From contig NZ_CP050313.1 of NCBI RefSeq assembly GCF_011765625.1, positions 1,422,501 through 1,486,500 on the forward strand: 64,000 bases of DNA, in the 5' to 3' direction. How positions within the stretch are numbered: the first letter of the stretch is position 1; each line of letters opens with the position of its first letter. The position numbers were made by a program, and so were the translations under genes. Source of the stretch: Shewanella aestuarii. Its GTDB lineage: Bacteria > Pseudomonadota > Gammaproteobacteria > Enterobacterales > Shewanellaceae. The notes under the pieces are model-generated. The model had not been told where the DNA came from and made no database searches. It worked only from the letters and a program-made list of their open reading frames with translations. Shown piece after piece: positions 18,091 to 27,739 of the stretch.

Positions 18091-20573
18091 TGGAATGGCA
18101 ATTAGCTTGGCGATTATTTAAGCGCGAGTTAGTTCAAGGTCAGTTGCTGCTTATCGTTCTGGCAATCACTTTAGCGGTATTATCGGTCAGTGGCTTGGCC
18201 AGAGTCAGTGAACGTTTACAAGTTGCCATTAATGGTGAGGCTGCTACCTTCATTGCCGCTGATCGCATTATTAACTCACCGGTTGAGCTAGACCCGCAAG
18301 TGCTGGCTATTGCCGATGAGACAGGTTTGCAACGTGTGACTAATATGCAATTTAACTCCATGGTTTATGCTGGAGACAAATTCCAATTAGTGACCATAAA
18401 GGCGGTAGCGGATGGTTATCCACTTAAAGGTAAGGTTGAACTTTCGACAGGGGAAACCTCGTCATTACCGCAAACTGGAGAGGCATGGTATGAAAATCGT
18501 TTAGGCGGTTTACTTGGCTATCCGTCAAGCATTGAACTGGGTAATAGTGAGTTATCACTTACTGCAGAAATCAGCCGTTTACCTGACGGTGGATTTAATC
18601 CATTTGCTTCTGCGCCAGTATTGCTGATGCGACTTGATGATGTGGCTGCTACTGGCATTATTCAGCCAGGTAGCCGAGTAAGTTACATTTATCAGTTTGT
18701 TGGCGAGGCCAGTGCATTAGCTGAGTTTGAAGCCCAAGCCAAACCACTTTTAAATAACAGTCAACGTTGGGTTGATGTGCAATCTGGTGATTCACCTATT
18801 GCCTCAGCGGTTAAACGCGCCGAGCGCTTTTTACTGCTTGCCAGTTTGTTAGGTATTGCACTGGCGTGTGCAGCTATCGGTATTGCTGCGCAGCGATATT
18901 GCCAACGGCATTATGATGTTGTTGCCATGCTTAAAACCTTTGGTGCATCCGCTAAACAAATTCGGTTGTTGTTTGGCCTGCATTTATTGTTAGTGACTTT
19001 GTTTGGTATTGCCTTAGGTTTGATTGGTGGTGTGTTATTAGATTTAGCCATTAATCAGTATTTACCTGCAGAAATAGCTGCTTATTCTCCCCCTTATTTC
19101 CGCCCAATAATGTTAGGCGTAGCAACTGGCTTAATCAGTGCATTTATGTTTTCAGCATATCCATTGATGCGCTTGTTAGCGATACCGCCACTGCGTGTAT
19201 TACAGCGTCAATTAGAAGGTCTGCAGCTGGGGATGTGGTTACACTTGCTGTTAAGCCTTGGAGCCATGGCGTTATTAGGATACTTGTATTCTCGAAGCAT
19301 TCAACTAACCATGACCGTGGTATTAACTGTGATGTTGCTAGGTGTGCTGCTGAGTCTATTGGGTTTTTTCATGATCCGCATGGGCCACAGCGTTGGTATG
19401 AAAACCACCAACCCCTTACAATTAGCCTTAGCTGGACTTCGCCGCCGAGCACGTCAAAATGCGGTGCAGTTGGTTGGCTTTAGCAGTGCATTAGTTTTGT
19501 TATTAACAATCTTGGCACTTAGACAAGATTTACTCAATGAATGGCAAAAGCAACTCCCTGAAAATGCGCCTAATTACTTTTTAGTTAATATTGCGCCAGA
19601 AGATGCCTCACCACTGCAACAATTTTTAGAGTCTAACCGCATTCAAGCAACAGATATTTACCCTGTTATTCGTGGTAGGTTGACGCATATTAATGATGAA
19701 GAGCTAATTTCTGGTGAGCAAGAACGTGCCGGTGTTGAAGGCCGAGTGGGTATTTCCCGTGAGTTAAATTTAACTTACCGCGATACCTTACCGCCAAACA
19801 ACCCAATTACTTTGGGCACCTTTAACCAAGCGGATGACGAAGTATCGATTGAATCAGGTGTGGCGGAACGTTTAGGGTTAGCGCTTAACGATACGCTCAC
19901 TTTTAATATCGATAATCAGTCCATTACCGTTAAAATGACCAGCGTACGGCAAGTGCAGTGGGAAACCCTACAGCCTAACTTTTTTATGATTTTTAGGCCA
20001 AAAGCTCTTGAGGGGTTTAATTACACTTCAATGGCCAGTTTTCATCTTAATGATGCAAAATTAAAAGCGGCCGGTAGCGAGTTAACCGCCAATGCGGTTG
20101 TGCTGCAATTGATCCAACAATTTCCAACCATTTCAGTCATTGATGTCGGGGCAATGGTTGAGCAATTAAGGCAAATTATTGATCAAGTGTCGTTATCGTT
20201 GACCTTAGTACTTGCATTGGTGTTATTAGCCAGTGCGTTAGTCTTGATAGCTCAAACTGAAGCCGGTATGGCAACAAGGCAACGAGAGCTAGCAGTATTG
20301 CGCACCTTTGGGGCTTCAGGGTGGTTACTGCGTTCAGCCACAGGGTTAGAGTTTGCTTTACTTGGCGCAATCTCTGGATTGCTGGCAGTGATTGTCGCTG
20401 AATTTGCTTTATACATGCTCAAAACCCAAGTGTTTGAGTTAGTGGTATATATGCATTGGCCTTGGTGGGCAATTGCACCATTATCAGGCGCATTGGTTGT
20501 CGCTGTACTGGGAATGTGGCGCTGTCGTCAGTTGCTGAATCAATCATGCAGTGAGTTATTAAAAGCAGGTTGA
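18090..20573 (+). CDS. ABC transporter permease, YbbP type
   Basis: An 827-residue inner-membrane FtsX/MacB-type permease. It has an N-terminal membrane segment (about 17-37), a large periplasmic region, a first helix cluster (about 247-440), a second periplasmic region and a C-terminal helix cluster (about 690-815). Two FtsX-like modules are therefore present, as in E. coli YbbP. The ATG at 18090 is preferred over 18084 because AGGAGG lies 7 bases before it. With the ATPase it probably moves a lipid or lipoprotein-like substrate in concert with TesA; the substrate is not known. Confidence 0.9.
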   Translation: MEWQLAWRLFKRELVQGQLLLIVLAITLAVLSVSGLARVSERLQVAINGEAATFIAADRIINSPVELDPQVLAIADETGLQRVTNMQFNSMVYAGDKFQLVTIKAVADGYPLKGKVELSTGETSSLPQTGEAWYENRLGGLLGYPSSIELGNSELSLTAEISRLPDGGFNPFASAPVLLMRLDDVAATGIIQPGSRVSYIYQFVGEASALAEFEAQAKPLLNNSQRWVDVQSGDSPIASAVKRAERFLLLASLLGIALACAAIGIAAQRYCQRHYDVVAMLKTFGASAKQIRLLFGLHLLLVTLFGIALGLIGGVLLDLAINQYLPAEIAAYSPPYFRPIMLGVATGLISAFMFSAYPLMRLLAIPPLRVLQRQLEGLQLGMWLHLLLSLGAMALLGYLYSRSIQLTMTVVLTVMLLGVLLSLLGFFMIRMGHSVGMKTTNPLQLALAGLRRRARQNAVQLVGFSSALVLLLTILALRQDLLNEWQKQLPENAPNYFLVNIAPEDASPLQQFLESNRIQATDIYPVIRGRLTHINDEELISGEQERAGVEGRVGISRELNLTYRDTLPPNNPITLGTFNQADDEVSIESGVAERLGLALNDTLTFNIDNQSITVKMTSVRQVQWETLQPNFFMIFRPKALEGFNYTSMASFHLNDAKLKAAGSELTANAVVLQLIQQFPTISVIDVGAMVEQLRQIIDQVSLSLTLVLALVLLASALVLIAQTEAGMATRQRELAVLRTFGASGWLLRSATGLEFALLGAISGLLAVIVAEFALYMLKTQVFELVVYMHWPWWAIAPLSGALVVAVLGMWRCRQLLNQSCSELLKAG

Positions 20574-20589
20574 TCATGAGTTTGCTGGT

Positions 20590-20620
20590 TAAAAGGAGAA
20601 GCTAACCCTTCTCCTTTTTT
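20590..20620 (+). terminator. Terminator after the ABC exporter operon
   Basis: AAAAGGAGAAG (20591-20601) pairs with CTTCTCCTTTT (20608-20618) around TAACCC, followed by further T. The remaining 250 bases up to topB contain no gene. Confidence 0.9.
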
Positions 20621-20870
20621 ATGTGCTTAATGCTTGATTATTGTGGAGGTGATAGACCTTTAGCTTAATGGTTATAGACATAAGTGGCATTTATACAGTG
20701 ACTATTTCGATTAAAAATAATAGCTATGAATCAAGGAAATGTCTGTTTAAGGTATTGCGCATAGATAAGATCGACATTTAAACCTAAAGAATACTTGTCG
20801 CCAGCAAAACTTGTAAATCCGAATAAGCTAAGCTATTTTACTGTTAATTTATACAGTATCTTGGTGTTTA

Positions 20871-22874
20871 ATGAACTTATACATAGCAGAAAAACCCAGC
20901 TTGGGGCGCGCCATTGCCGATGTGTTACCAAAACCACATAAAAAAGGTGATGGATTTATCACTGCGGCAAATGGCGATTGCGTCTCTTGGTGTATAGGAC
21001 ATTTACTTGAACAGGCCGAACCCGATGCTTACGACACGGCTTATAAGTCATGGAAATTAGAACACTTGCCCATTGTTCCTCAAACATGGCAGCTTAAACC
21101 TAAAGCCAAAACACGCAGTCAACTCACCGTGCTACGTAAATTGGTCAAAGACGCTAAGCAAATTATTAATGCTGGCGATCCAGATAGAGAAGGGCAGCTC
21201 TTGGTGGATGAAGTGATTAGTTACCTTGGGGTGAAAGGCAGCAAACTCGATAGTGTTCAGCGGCTTTTAATCAGCGACTTAAACCCACAAGCCGTGAAAC
21301 GTGCCCTAGGCCAAATGAGAAGTAACCGTGAGTTTATTCCACTTTCAACTTCAGCATTAGCCCGAAGCCGAGCAGATTGGCTTTATGGGATGAACATGAC
21401 CCGCGCTTATACAATTCAAGGTAAAAAAGTGGGTTATAAAGGGGTATTATCGGTTGGTCGAGTGCAAACTCCCTTGTTAGGGTTAGTAGTGCGTAGAGAT
21501 GAAGAAATTGCTCATTTTCAGCCCAAACCTTTTTATGAGGTTTTAGCGCATTTAGCCACCGAACAACAGCAAACTTTTAGTGCCAAATGGCAACCAAGCA
21601 AAGCCTGTGAGCCATACATGGATGAAGACGGTCGAGTTCTTGCCAAAGGGTTGGCGCAAAATGTGGTATCACGCATTAATGATAAACCCGCTATTGTGAC
21701 TAAGCTTGAAGCCAAAGATAAACGTCAAAATCCACCATTACCTTATAGTTTATCGGCATTACAAATAGATGCTGCAAAACGCTTTGGTTTTAGCGCAAAA
21801 GCAGTGCTAGATATTTGTCAAAGCTTGTATGAAAAACATAAGCTTATTACCTATCCTCGTTCCGATAGTCGTCATTTACCTGTGGAACAACATCAATTTG
21901 CTACCAGCGTGATCAAAGCCGTATTACAAAACGCAAGTAGTTTAATTGACGGAGCAGGGCAGCCTGATGCTCAACGAAAATCAAAGGCGTGGGATGACAG
22001 TCAAGTGGATGCTCACCATGCGATTATTCCTACTGAAAAAACGGCTAATTTAGCGAGTTTATCCAATGATGAAAGCAAGCTTTATCAGCATATAGCCAGA
22101 CAGTATTTAGCCCAATTTTACCCTGCTTATCTCTATGCAGAAACCCAAGTCGAAGTGACCATCGAAGGTGGACTGTTTAAAACCAAAGCCAGACAAGATA
22201 AACATTTGGGGTGGAAGGCACTATTTACTTCAAATTCCAAAGCCGCAGAGTCAGATGATGAACAGCACTTACAATCATTACCGCCATTAACCCAAGGTCA
22301 AAGTTTGCATTGCCAGCGCGGAGAGTTAGTTGAAAAAACAACCCAGCCGCCAAAACATTTTACCGATGCTACCTTGTTAGGGGCCATGACAGGCATTAGT
22401 CGATATGTGGCAGATCCTGAGATTAAAAAGATTTTAAAAGACACTGACGGTATAGGTACGGAAGCAACACGTGCCGGTATTATTGAACTGCTGTTTAAAC
22501 GAGGTTATTTACAACGGCAAGGAAAATCCATTTTAGCCACAGAGGTAGGTAAAGGTTTAGTGAATAGTTTACCGTTAAGCGCTACCACCCCTGATATGAC
22601 AGCATTGTGGGAAAACAGTTTAGATGCGATTAGCCACAAAAGATTAAAATACCAAGCGTTTATGCAACCATTAACCGAGCAGCTAACTCAGCTTATCATT
22701 CAAGCTGCTAGTCAATTACCTTCTGCATTGCAGGGATTAAAAGGTAAAGGTAATCCGGCTTTTAAAGCCAAATCAAATTATAAAAAAGCCTATTCAAAAT
22801 CAGCCAAGATAGGCTCAAAAACCAAAGCTGGAACAAAAGTTAAATCTACCACTCAATTTAAACACAACAGCTAA
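20871..22874 (+). CDS. topB: TopB, DNA topoisomerase III
   Basis: Type IA topoisomerase of 667 residues that decatenates DNA intermediates by single-strand passage. The N-terminal TOPRIM domain starts MNLYIAEKPSLGRAIADVLP and has the metal-binding DPDREGQ. The catalytic Tyr is in LITYPRSDSRHLP. Further conserved features are SVGRVQTPLLGLVV and DGIGTEATRAGII. The lysine-rich C-terminus (KSNYKKAYSKSAKIGSKTKA) is a basic DNA-binding tail without zinc fingers, typical of Topo III. No clear Shine-Dalgarno is seen before the ATG. Confidence 0.96.
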   Translation: MNLYIAEKPSLGRAIADVLPKPHKKGDGFITAANGDCVSWCIGHLLEQAEPDAYDTAYKSWKLEHLPIVPQTWQLKPKAKTRSQLTVLRKLVKDAKQIINAGDPDREGQLLVDEVISYLGVKGSKLDSVQRLLISDLNPQAVKRALGQMRSNREFIPLSTSALARSRADWLYGMNMTRAYTIQGKKVGYKGVLSVGRVQTPLLGLVVRRDEEIAHFQPKPFYEVLAHLATEQQQTFSAKWQPSKACEPYMDEDGRVLAKGLAQNVVSRINDKPAIVTKLEAKDKRQNPPLPYSLSALQIDAAKRFGFSAKAVLDICQSLYEKHKLITYPRSDSRHLPVEQHQFATSVIKAVLQNASSLIDGAGQPDAQRKSKAWDDSQVDAHHAIIPTEKTANLASLSNDESKLYQHIARQYLAQFYPAYLYAETQVEVTIEGGLFKTKARQDKHLGWKALFTSNSKAAESDDEQHLQSLPPLTQGQSLHCQRGELVEKTTQPPKHFTDATLLGAMTGISRYVADPEIKKILKDTDGIGTEATRAGIIELLFKRGYLQRQGKSILATEVGKGLVNSLPLSATTPDMTALWENSLDAISHKRLKYQAFMQPLTEQLTQLIIQAASQLPSALQGLKGKGNPAFKAKSNYKKAYSKSAKIGSKTKAGTKVKSTTQFKHNS

Positions 22875-23234
22875 AACCGAGTATCAGATTGATATGTATT
22901 TGAAACAACAATCGTAGTGAGTAAGGTAGGTGATATTACATTGATCAATAACAGATCATTCTGGCTTGTGAAAATAGCTGATAACAGCGTTCTATTTTTG
23001 AATAACGGCTGATCGAAAATCTGTCTTGTTATCTGGCTTTTTCATTACGCTATCTCTGTTTACTTATTTACAGTGATTGTTATTAGATGAGAGCTAAGAG
23101 CAAAAATGCAGGTAAAAAAAAGGTAAGTCATTAGACTTACCTGCACGGAAACAAACTTAAGGTAACAAATTGGTTGTTACAAATGAGTGTAGAACGGATT
23201 TGATATTACTGATTGATACTTAAGCGAAACTGAA
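22875..23234. other. Intergenic region between convergent topB and the prolyl aminopeptidase gene
   Basis: This stretch of 360 bases holds no gene I can support. Its only clear structure is the minus-strand terminator at 23114-23142. The rest is AT-rich without repeats or promoter-like pairs that stand out. Confidence 0.6.
23114..23142 (-). terminator. Terminator for the prolyl aminopeptidase gene
   Basis: AGGTAAGTC (23121-23129) and GACTTACCT (23134-23142) flank ATTA. On the minus strand the hairpin is followed by a run of T (the complement of A 23114-23120). It lies about 95 bases beyond the stop. Confidence 0.8.
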
Positions 23235-24524
23235 TTAGCGTAAACATTGACCTCGATTAAGCTGAATGAGTTTATCTAATATATACTCACCATCCATGCG
23301 AATACCATTATGTTCATATTCAGAGGTAAGCCAGTATTTTAAATTGGCCACCTGTTTAGTTGTTTCAAGGCTATATTGCATTTCTACAAACATGTCTTCG
23401 CTGTAAATTGCGGCAGCAACGGGCACTGTGTTATTAGCAAGTTGCTCAAGATTATAAAGTTGCGGCCAATCTTTTTTAGCCGCTAACAAATCGGCTGCGG
23501 CGGCAAGCGGTTTTAGTTGCTCAAATTGAGTAAACATCCACGGGTAAATCATTTCACCGGTAAATAATAACGGCTTGTTAACTTTATAGTGAAACTGTGG
23601 ATATTGGTCTCTTACCCTATGGGCAGACCATTTTGAAGCATTTTGCTGGCAGTAAATTGACTCATGCAATAGCGCAAAAATGGGGTTAGTGTTGTAATCT
23701 AAAAATTGGCTAAATTGATGTAAAAAAAGTGGATTAACTTCAACACCTTGGGCAGTTTCAATTAATGCTTGTTCAATAAGATAATATACGGCTTCAGGGC
23801 CTTGCTCCATGCCAAGGTTGATGCCAAGTAATTGCAGCATTTCAACGGTTAATTGCTCGCCTGTGGCTAAATAGACTTTATTGTCATAGAGGTATTTTGC
23901 AAGATCATCGGCAAGTTTTCTGGCATCCGTAAAACGAGCAAAAAAATCATTGTTTTTAGCCATGACTCGTAAATAAGTTGCCTGATACACATCATCAGCA
24001 TTGCGAGTTAATGATGGCAAACCACCTGTGATATAAGCTTCTTTAATGCCTTGCGGCGCGGCAGACAAATAATGTAATACACAAAAACCGCCAAAGCTTT
24101 GGCCTAAAATCGTCCATGGCTCATCGTTACATAGTTTAGTGCGGATTAGCTCTGCATCACGGATGATATTATCGGCACGAAAATGACAGAGGTATTCAGC
24201 CTGTTGGCTGGCACTTAAATGACTTAATGCAATACTATTAATCGGTGTTGATAATCCAGTGCCACGTTGGTCAAGCAGTAACACACGATATTCTTGCAGT
24301 GCCCGCTTTATCCAACCTGAATTAGCAATAGGTCTTGCAGCGCCAAAACCCGGTCCACCCTGAAAAAATACCAAGTAAGGTAAGGCTTTATGCTGGTTTT
24401 CAATGCTAACAATTTCACGCGCAAATAGGGTAATTTGCTGGCTGGGACTTTGTTGATAATCAAGAGGAACTGAAAAATAATGTTTGCGTGCTTTAATACC
24501 GGCTAATGTTTGTTCGACTTTCAT
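23235..24524 (-). CDS. Proline iminopeptidase-like alpha/beta hydrolase (S33)
   Basis: A 429-residue S33 peptidase resembling the large proline iminopeptidases of Aeromonas and Xanthomonas, which remove N-terminal Pro from peptides in the cytoplasm. The oxyanion-side motif FQGGPGF is at 54-60, DQRGTG at 85-90, and the nucleophile elbow GQSFGG at 141-146 (Ser143). A candidate catalytic His lies in SEYEHNGIR near the C-terminus. No signal peptide is seen. It is monocistronic with its own terminator. Confidence 0.88.
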   Translation of the reverse strand: MKVEQTLAGIKARKHYFSVPLDYQQSPSQQITLFAREIVSIENQHKALPYLVFFQGGPGFGAARPIANSGWIKRALQEYRVLLLDQRGTGLSTPINSIALSHLSASQQAEYLCHFRADNIIRDAELIRTKLCNDEPWTILGQSFGGFCVLHYLSAAPQGIKEAYITGGLPSLTRNADDVYQATYLRVMAKNNDFFARFTDARKLADDLAKYLYDNKVYLATGEQLTVEMLQLLGINLGMEQGPEAVYYLIEQALIETAQGVEVNPLFLHQFSQFLDYNTNPIFALLHESIYCQQNASKWSAHRVRDQYPQFHYKVNKPLLFTGEMIYPWMFTQFEQLKPLAAAADLLAAKKDWPQLYNLEQLANNTVPVAAAIYSEDMFVEMQYSLETTKQVANLKYWLTSEYEHNGIRMDGEYILDKLIQLNRGQCLR

Positions 24525-24715
24525 GCCTAACCTTAAACTATTGGAATTTATATCTAAATCAAGCCTAGCACATTCTAAATAATCTCAATATCACAATTAT
24601 GGATGCCGGGTTTTAACGGTTAAATGTAAAAACTCAATAAATCGGTATCAAGATCAATTTTGGATGGTTAGAATTAGATAATAATGTCAGGACTGTAACC
24701 TTTAAGAGACTTTCT

Positions 24716-25360
24716 ATGAAATATCAAATCATTCCCGTAACACCGTTTCAGCAAAATTGTAGTGTGATTTGGTGTGAAAAGACCTTAAAAGCCGCTGTTG
24801 TCGACCCAGGTGGAGACATTGACCGCATTATATCGGAAGTTGAAAAGCTTGGTTTAGCAGTAGAAAAGGTATTGCTAACACATGGTCATATTGATCATGT
24901 TGGTGGCGCACAACATTTGGCTACGCGTTTAAATGTGCCGATTATTGGGCCACATATTGCCGATAAATTTTGGTTAGAAAACTTAGCCAAGCAAAGCCAA
25001 AACTTTGGTTTTCCATTGGTGAATGCTTTTGAGCCACAACAATATCTTAATGATGGTGATAAGGTTACTGTTGGTGAACAATCCCTTGATGTCGTGCATT
25101 GTCCCGGACATACCCCAGGGCACGTGGTATTTTTCTCAGCGGTCAGCAAACTTGCTTGGGTAGGGGATGTATTATTTAGAAGCTCAATTGGTCGAACTGA
25201 TTTTCCGCAATCAAATCATCAAGATTTAATTCAATCTATTACTCAAAAACTCTGGCCGTTAGGCAGCAATGTTAGCTTTATTCCGGGTCATGGCCCTATG
25301 TCGACATTTGCAGAAGAGCGTGAGCATAATCCTTTTGTGGCCGATCAACTGCTAGGTTAA
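24716..25360 (+). CDS. YcbL-like MBL-fold hydrolase (glyoxalase II type)
   Basis: A 214-residue metallo-beta-lactamase-fold hydrolase, matching E. coli YcbL in length and sequence. The metal-binding motif THGHIDH is at residues 55-61. Further ligands lie in CPGHTPGH, WVGDVLF and the C-terminal PGHGP. Type II glyoxalase-like thioester hydrolysis is the family expectation; some YcbL enzymes have weak activity on S-lactoylglutathione. A terminator follows. Confidence 0.9.
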   Translation: MKYQIIPVTPFQQNCSVIWCEKTLKAAVVDPGGDIDRIISEVEKLGLAVEKVLLTHGHIDHVGGAQHLATRLNVPIIGPHIADKFWLENLAKQSQNFGFPLVNAFEPQQYLNDGDKVTVGEQSLDVVHCPGHTPGHVVFFSAVSKLAWVGDVLFRSSIGRTDFPQSNHQDLIQSITQKLWPLGSNVSFIPGHGPMSTFAEEREHNPFVADQLLG

Positions 25361-25395
25361 GTTTTTCGTTTCAGATATTGCGGTTTAGTATTTTG

Positions 25396-25424
25396 GGGGA
25401 AGAACAGTTCTTCCCCTTTGTTTT
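25396..25424 (+). terminator. Terminator after the ycbL-like gene
   Basis: GGGGAAGAA (25396-25404) pairs with TTCTTCCCC (25408-25416) around CAG, followed by TTTGTTTT. Confidence 0.88.
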
Positions 25425-25524
25425 ATCGATTGTATTCACAAATTGAAACGCTTTGTTGCTATTAATCTTTGGCCCAGTCTGTTAGCTTAATTTACTCATT
25501 TATTATCTAAGCCACGGATGTCTT

Positions 25525-26595
25525 ATGCGCCAACACCTTGTTGATTTATTAGATGTTTGGCAAGCTGATTATCAAGATGATTGGGTTGTCGCCGTTCTTA
25601 CACATGTCCAAGGCTCATCGTACCGCAAACCCGGTGCCATCATGCTATTTCACCCTTTGGGCAAAACCCTTGGCATGTTAAGCGGTGGCTGTCTTGAGGC
25701 CGATTTACGCCGTCATGCACAGCGGGCAATTCAAACACAGCAAGTGATACAGTTAACCTATGATGCCACCGATGAATCCGATACCAGCTACCAATTAGGC
25801 TGCGGCGGTATTGTTAATATAATGATGTTAGCGGTCAATTCGGCTAATCAGTATTTGGGGTTACAACAACTTTATTTTGATTTACAAAGCGGTAAAAAAG
25901 GCCAATATCAGCTCGATATTGCTCAAGATGGTTCACCTTGTTCTTCGGTAACTGGGTTATGGCAAACTGATGAGGTTATTTCTGCCATTGACGTAGACCA
26001 TGAGTCACAAACAGCGACTCACTCAGTAAGCCCAACTGCCATCAAAACTCAAATTATGCCGATCACTGATGCCGATTATCCGCATAAACATAGGATAATT
26101 ATTCCGGTTAGTCCTCCCATTCATATTGGTATTTTTGGTGGCGGTTTAGATGCTCAACCTTTGGCTCAAATTGCCCATAATTTGGGATGGAAGATTAGTG
26201 TATTTGATGAGCGTACCGCTTATGCCCGAAGTTATGATTTTCCTCATTGTACCGTATATAAAATGCCGGTAGATAAAGTGGCACATGAGCTGTTAGCTTC
26301 ACTTAATGGCGCGTTTATTATGAATCATAATCTAAATTTAGATGCCAAAACCTTGAGGGTTTTGGTCTCGCAACCATTAGGTTACATCGCTTTATTAGGT
26401 CCCGCTCACAGGCGTGATAAAGTGCTCGAGTTAGCACAGCTTGTTGCAGATGATTTTAATGGCTACTTTTCAGCACCGGCCGGAATCGCCTTAGGCGGTG
26501 AATTGCCCAGTTCGGTTGCGTTGAGTATGTTAGCCCAATGTCATGGGGTATTGCACCAAAGCAAATTACTCAGTCTTGATAAGGTGATGTTGTAG
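25525..26595 (+). CDS. XdhC/CoxI-family maturation factor for a molybdenum hydroxylase
   Basis: A 356-residue XdhC-type protein. Family members bind molybdopterin cofactor, support its sulfuration and insert it into xanthine dehydrogenase-family enzymes. The N-terminal XdhC/CoxI domain has HVQGSSYRKPGA and LSGGCLEADLRRH. The C-terminal Rossmann-like domain has IGIFGGGLDAQPLAQIA. It heads a four-gene cluster and its stop shares a base with the next start (TAGTG). The operon with both enzyme subunits shows it serves that enzyme. Confidence 0.88.
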   Translation: MRQHLVDLLDVWQADYQDDWVVAVLTHVQGSSYRKPGAIMLFHPLGKTLGMLSGGCLEADLRRHAQRAIQTQQVIQLTYDATDESDTSYQLGCGGIVNIMMLAVNSANQYLGLQQLYFDLQSGKKGQYQLDIAQDGSPCSSVTGLWQTDEVISAIDVDHESQTATHSVSPTAIKTQIMPITDADYPHKHRIIIPVSPPIHIGIFGGGLDAQPLAQIAHNLGWKISVFDERTAYARSYDFPHCTVYKMPVDKVAHELLASLNGAFIMNHNLNLDAKTLRVLVSQPLGYIALLGPAHRRDKVLELAQLVADDFNGYFSAPAGIALGGELPSSVALSMLAQCHGVLHQSKLLSLDKVML

Positions 26596-27269
26596 TGCCA
26601 GAGTTGGTTACCATGACTAAAAAACTGGTCTGCGTGATATTAGCAGCGGGGGCAAGTCGGCGTTTTAACGGGGTAAAACAATTAGCCCAATTAACCGAAT
26701 CGCAATATTTACTGGCTCAAACCATTTCGCAATTGAACCTTACAATTCAACATTACGTAGAAAAAGTGCCGTTAAATGATATTGAGTTTGTGGCATCAGC
26801 CGTCGTGCTGGGGGCGAATCAATCGCAAATTGCAAAGCAATTAGTATCAAGCCCAAAAGAGCTGCTAACCATGGTAGATATAATAGATAATCCCAATTGG
26901 GCGCAGGGATTATCAAGCTCGATTCATCGAGCCGTTGATTTTGCAATGTTGCATCAAGCAGATGGGTTATTAATCGCGCTTGGGGATCAAGTGGCCATAA
27001 CTGCGTTAGACTTTACCCAATTGATCCAGCAATGGGACCGCACTCGGCAAACAACCTGCGCTTTTTATCAACAGGACATTGGAGTGCCGGCTATCTTTTT
27101 AGCTGATGATTTTGACGCCTTACGAGAGTTAGACGGTGATAATGGTGCTAAAAAAGTATTAAAACAAAGACAAAATGCCAATAGCTTAACTCAAGTCGAG
27201 TTAACTCATGCGGCAATTGATATTGATACGCCTGCCGATTTAAGTTGGTGGTTGGCTAACAAGGAGTAA
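26595..27269 (+). CDS. MocA-like molybdenum cofactor cytidylyltransferase family protein
   Basis: A 224-residue nucleotidyltransferase of the MobA/MocA group. The nucleotide-binding N-terminus is VILAAGASRRFNGVKQLAQL and a metal-binding Asp probably lies in ALGDQVA. MocA transfers CMP onto molybdopterin to make the cytosine dinucleotide cofactor used by many xanthine dehydrogenase-family enzymes without FAD domains. Next to an IorAB-like enzyme this role is a sound inference. GTG 26595 overlaps the xdhC stop; ATG 26613 is an alternative start. The next gene follows immediately. Confidence 0.85.
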   Translation: MPELVTMTKKLVCVILAAGASRRFNGVKQLAQLTESQYLLAQTISQLNLTIQHYVEKVPLNDIEFVASAVVLGANQSQIAKQLVSSPKELLTMVDIIDNPNWAQGLSSSIHRAVDFAMLHQADGLLIALGDQVAITALDFTQLIQQWDRTRQTTCAFYQQDIGVPAIFLADDFDALRELDGDNGAKKVLKQRQNANSLTQVELTHAAIDIDTPADLSWWLANKE

Positions 27270-27272
27270 GTG

Positions 27273-27737
27273 ATGACAAACCCGAAACAAACACTTTTAG
27301 TTAATGGTAAAAATTTTACCTTAGATGCTGACCCCAATATGCCTGTGTTATGGGCAATACGAGATATTATTGGCTTAACGGGTACCAAATATGGCTGTGG
27401 CTCTGGTTTATGCGGTGCCTGTACTATCCATGTTGATGGTGTGCCAATGCGAGGTTGTTTAACTAGCTTAAAACAAGTCGCGGGTAAAAATGTTACCACT
27501 ATTGAAGGGGTTGCAGCCGATAGCCTAAAAGCAAAATGGGCGGAACATAACGTTCCGCAATGTGGTTACTGCCAAGCGGGGCAAATTATGTCAGCTGCAG
27601 CATTATTAACTAAAACGCCTAACCCGAGTGACACGCAAATCGATGAAGCTATGTCGGGCAATATCTGTCGTTGTGGTACTTATCCACGCATTAAAGCGGC
27701 GATAAAAGCGACTGTCGCTGATACGGCGGAGGTGTGA
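27273..27737 (+). CDS. 2Fe-2S subunit of an isoquinoline 1-oxidoreductase-like molybdenum hydroxylase
   Basis: A 154-residue small subunit carrying two [2Fe-2S] clusters. The plant-type site uses C42, C47, C50 and C62 ([10 protein letters not shown], then RGC). The second site uses C97, C100, C132 and C134 (CGYC and CRC). It passes electrons from the molybdenum centre to an acceptor. It has no export signal and probably leaves the cell bound to the Tat-signalled large subunit. I chose ATG 27273 because AAGGAG lies 6 bases upstream; GTG 27270 is directly before it. Confidence 0.93.
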   Translation: MTNPKQTLLVNGKNFTLDADPNMPVLWAIRDIIGLTGTKYGCGSGLCGACTIHVDGVPMRGCLTSLKQVAGKNVTTIEGVAADSLKAKWAEHNVPQCGYCQAGQIMSAAALLTKTPNPSDTQIDEAMSGNICRCGTYPRIKAAIKATVADTAEV

Positions 27738-27739
27738 TC

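Noticed and set aside
20656-20690. Sequence TTAGCTTAATGGTTATAG resembling a tRNA D-arm
   Set aside because: No acceptor stem, anticodon arm or T-arm can be folded around it.
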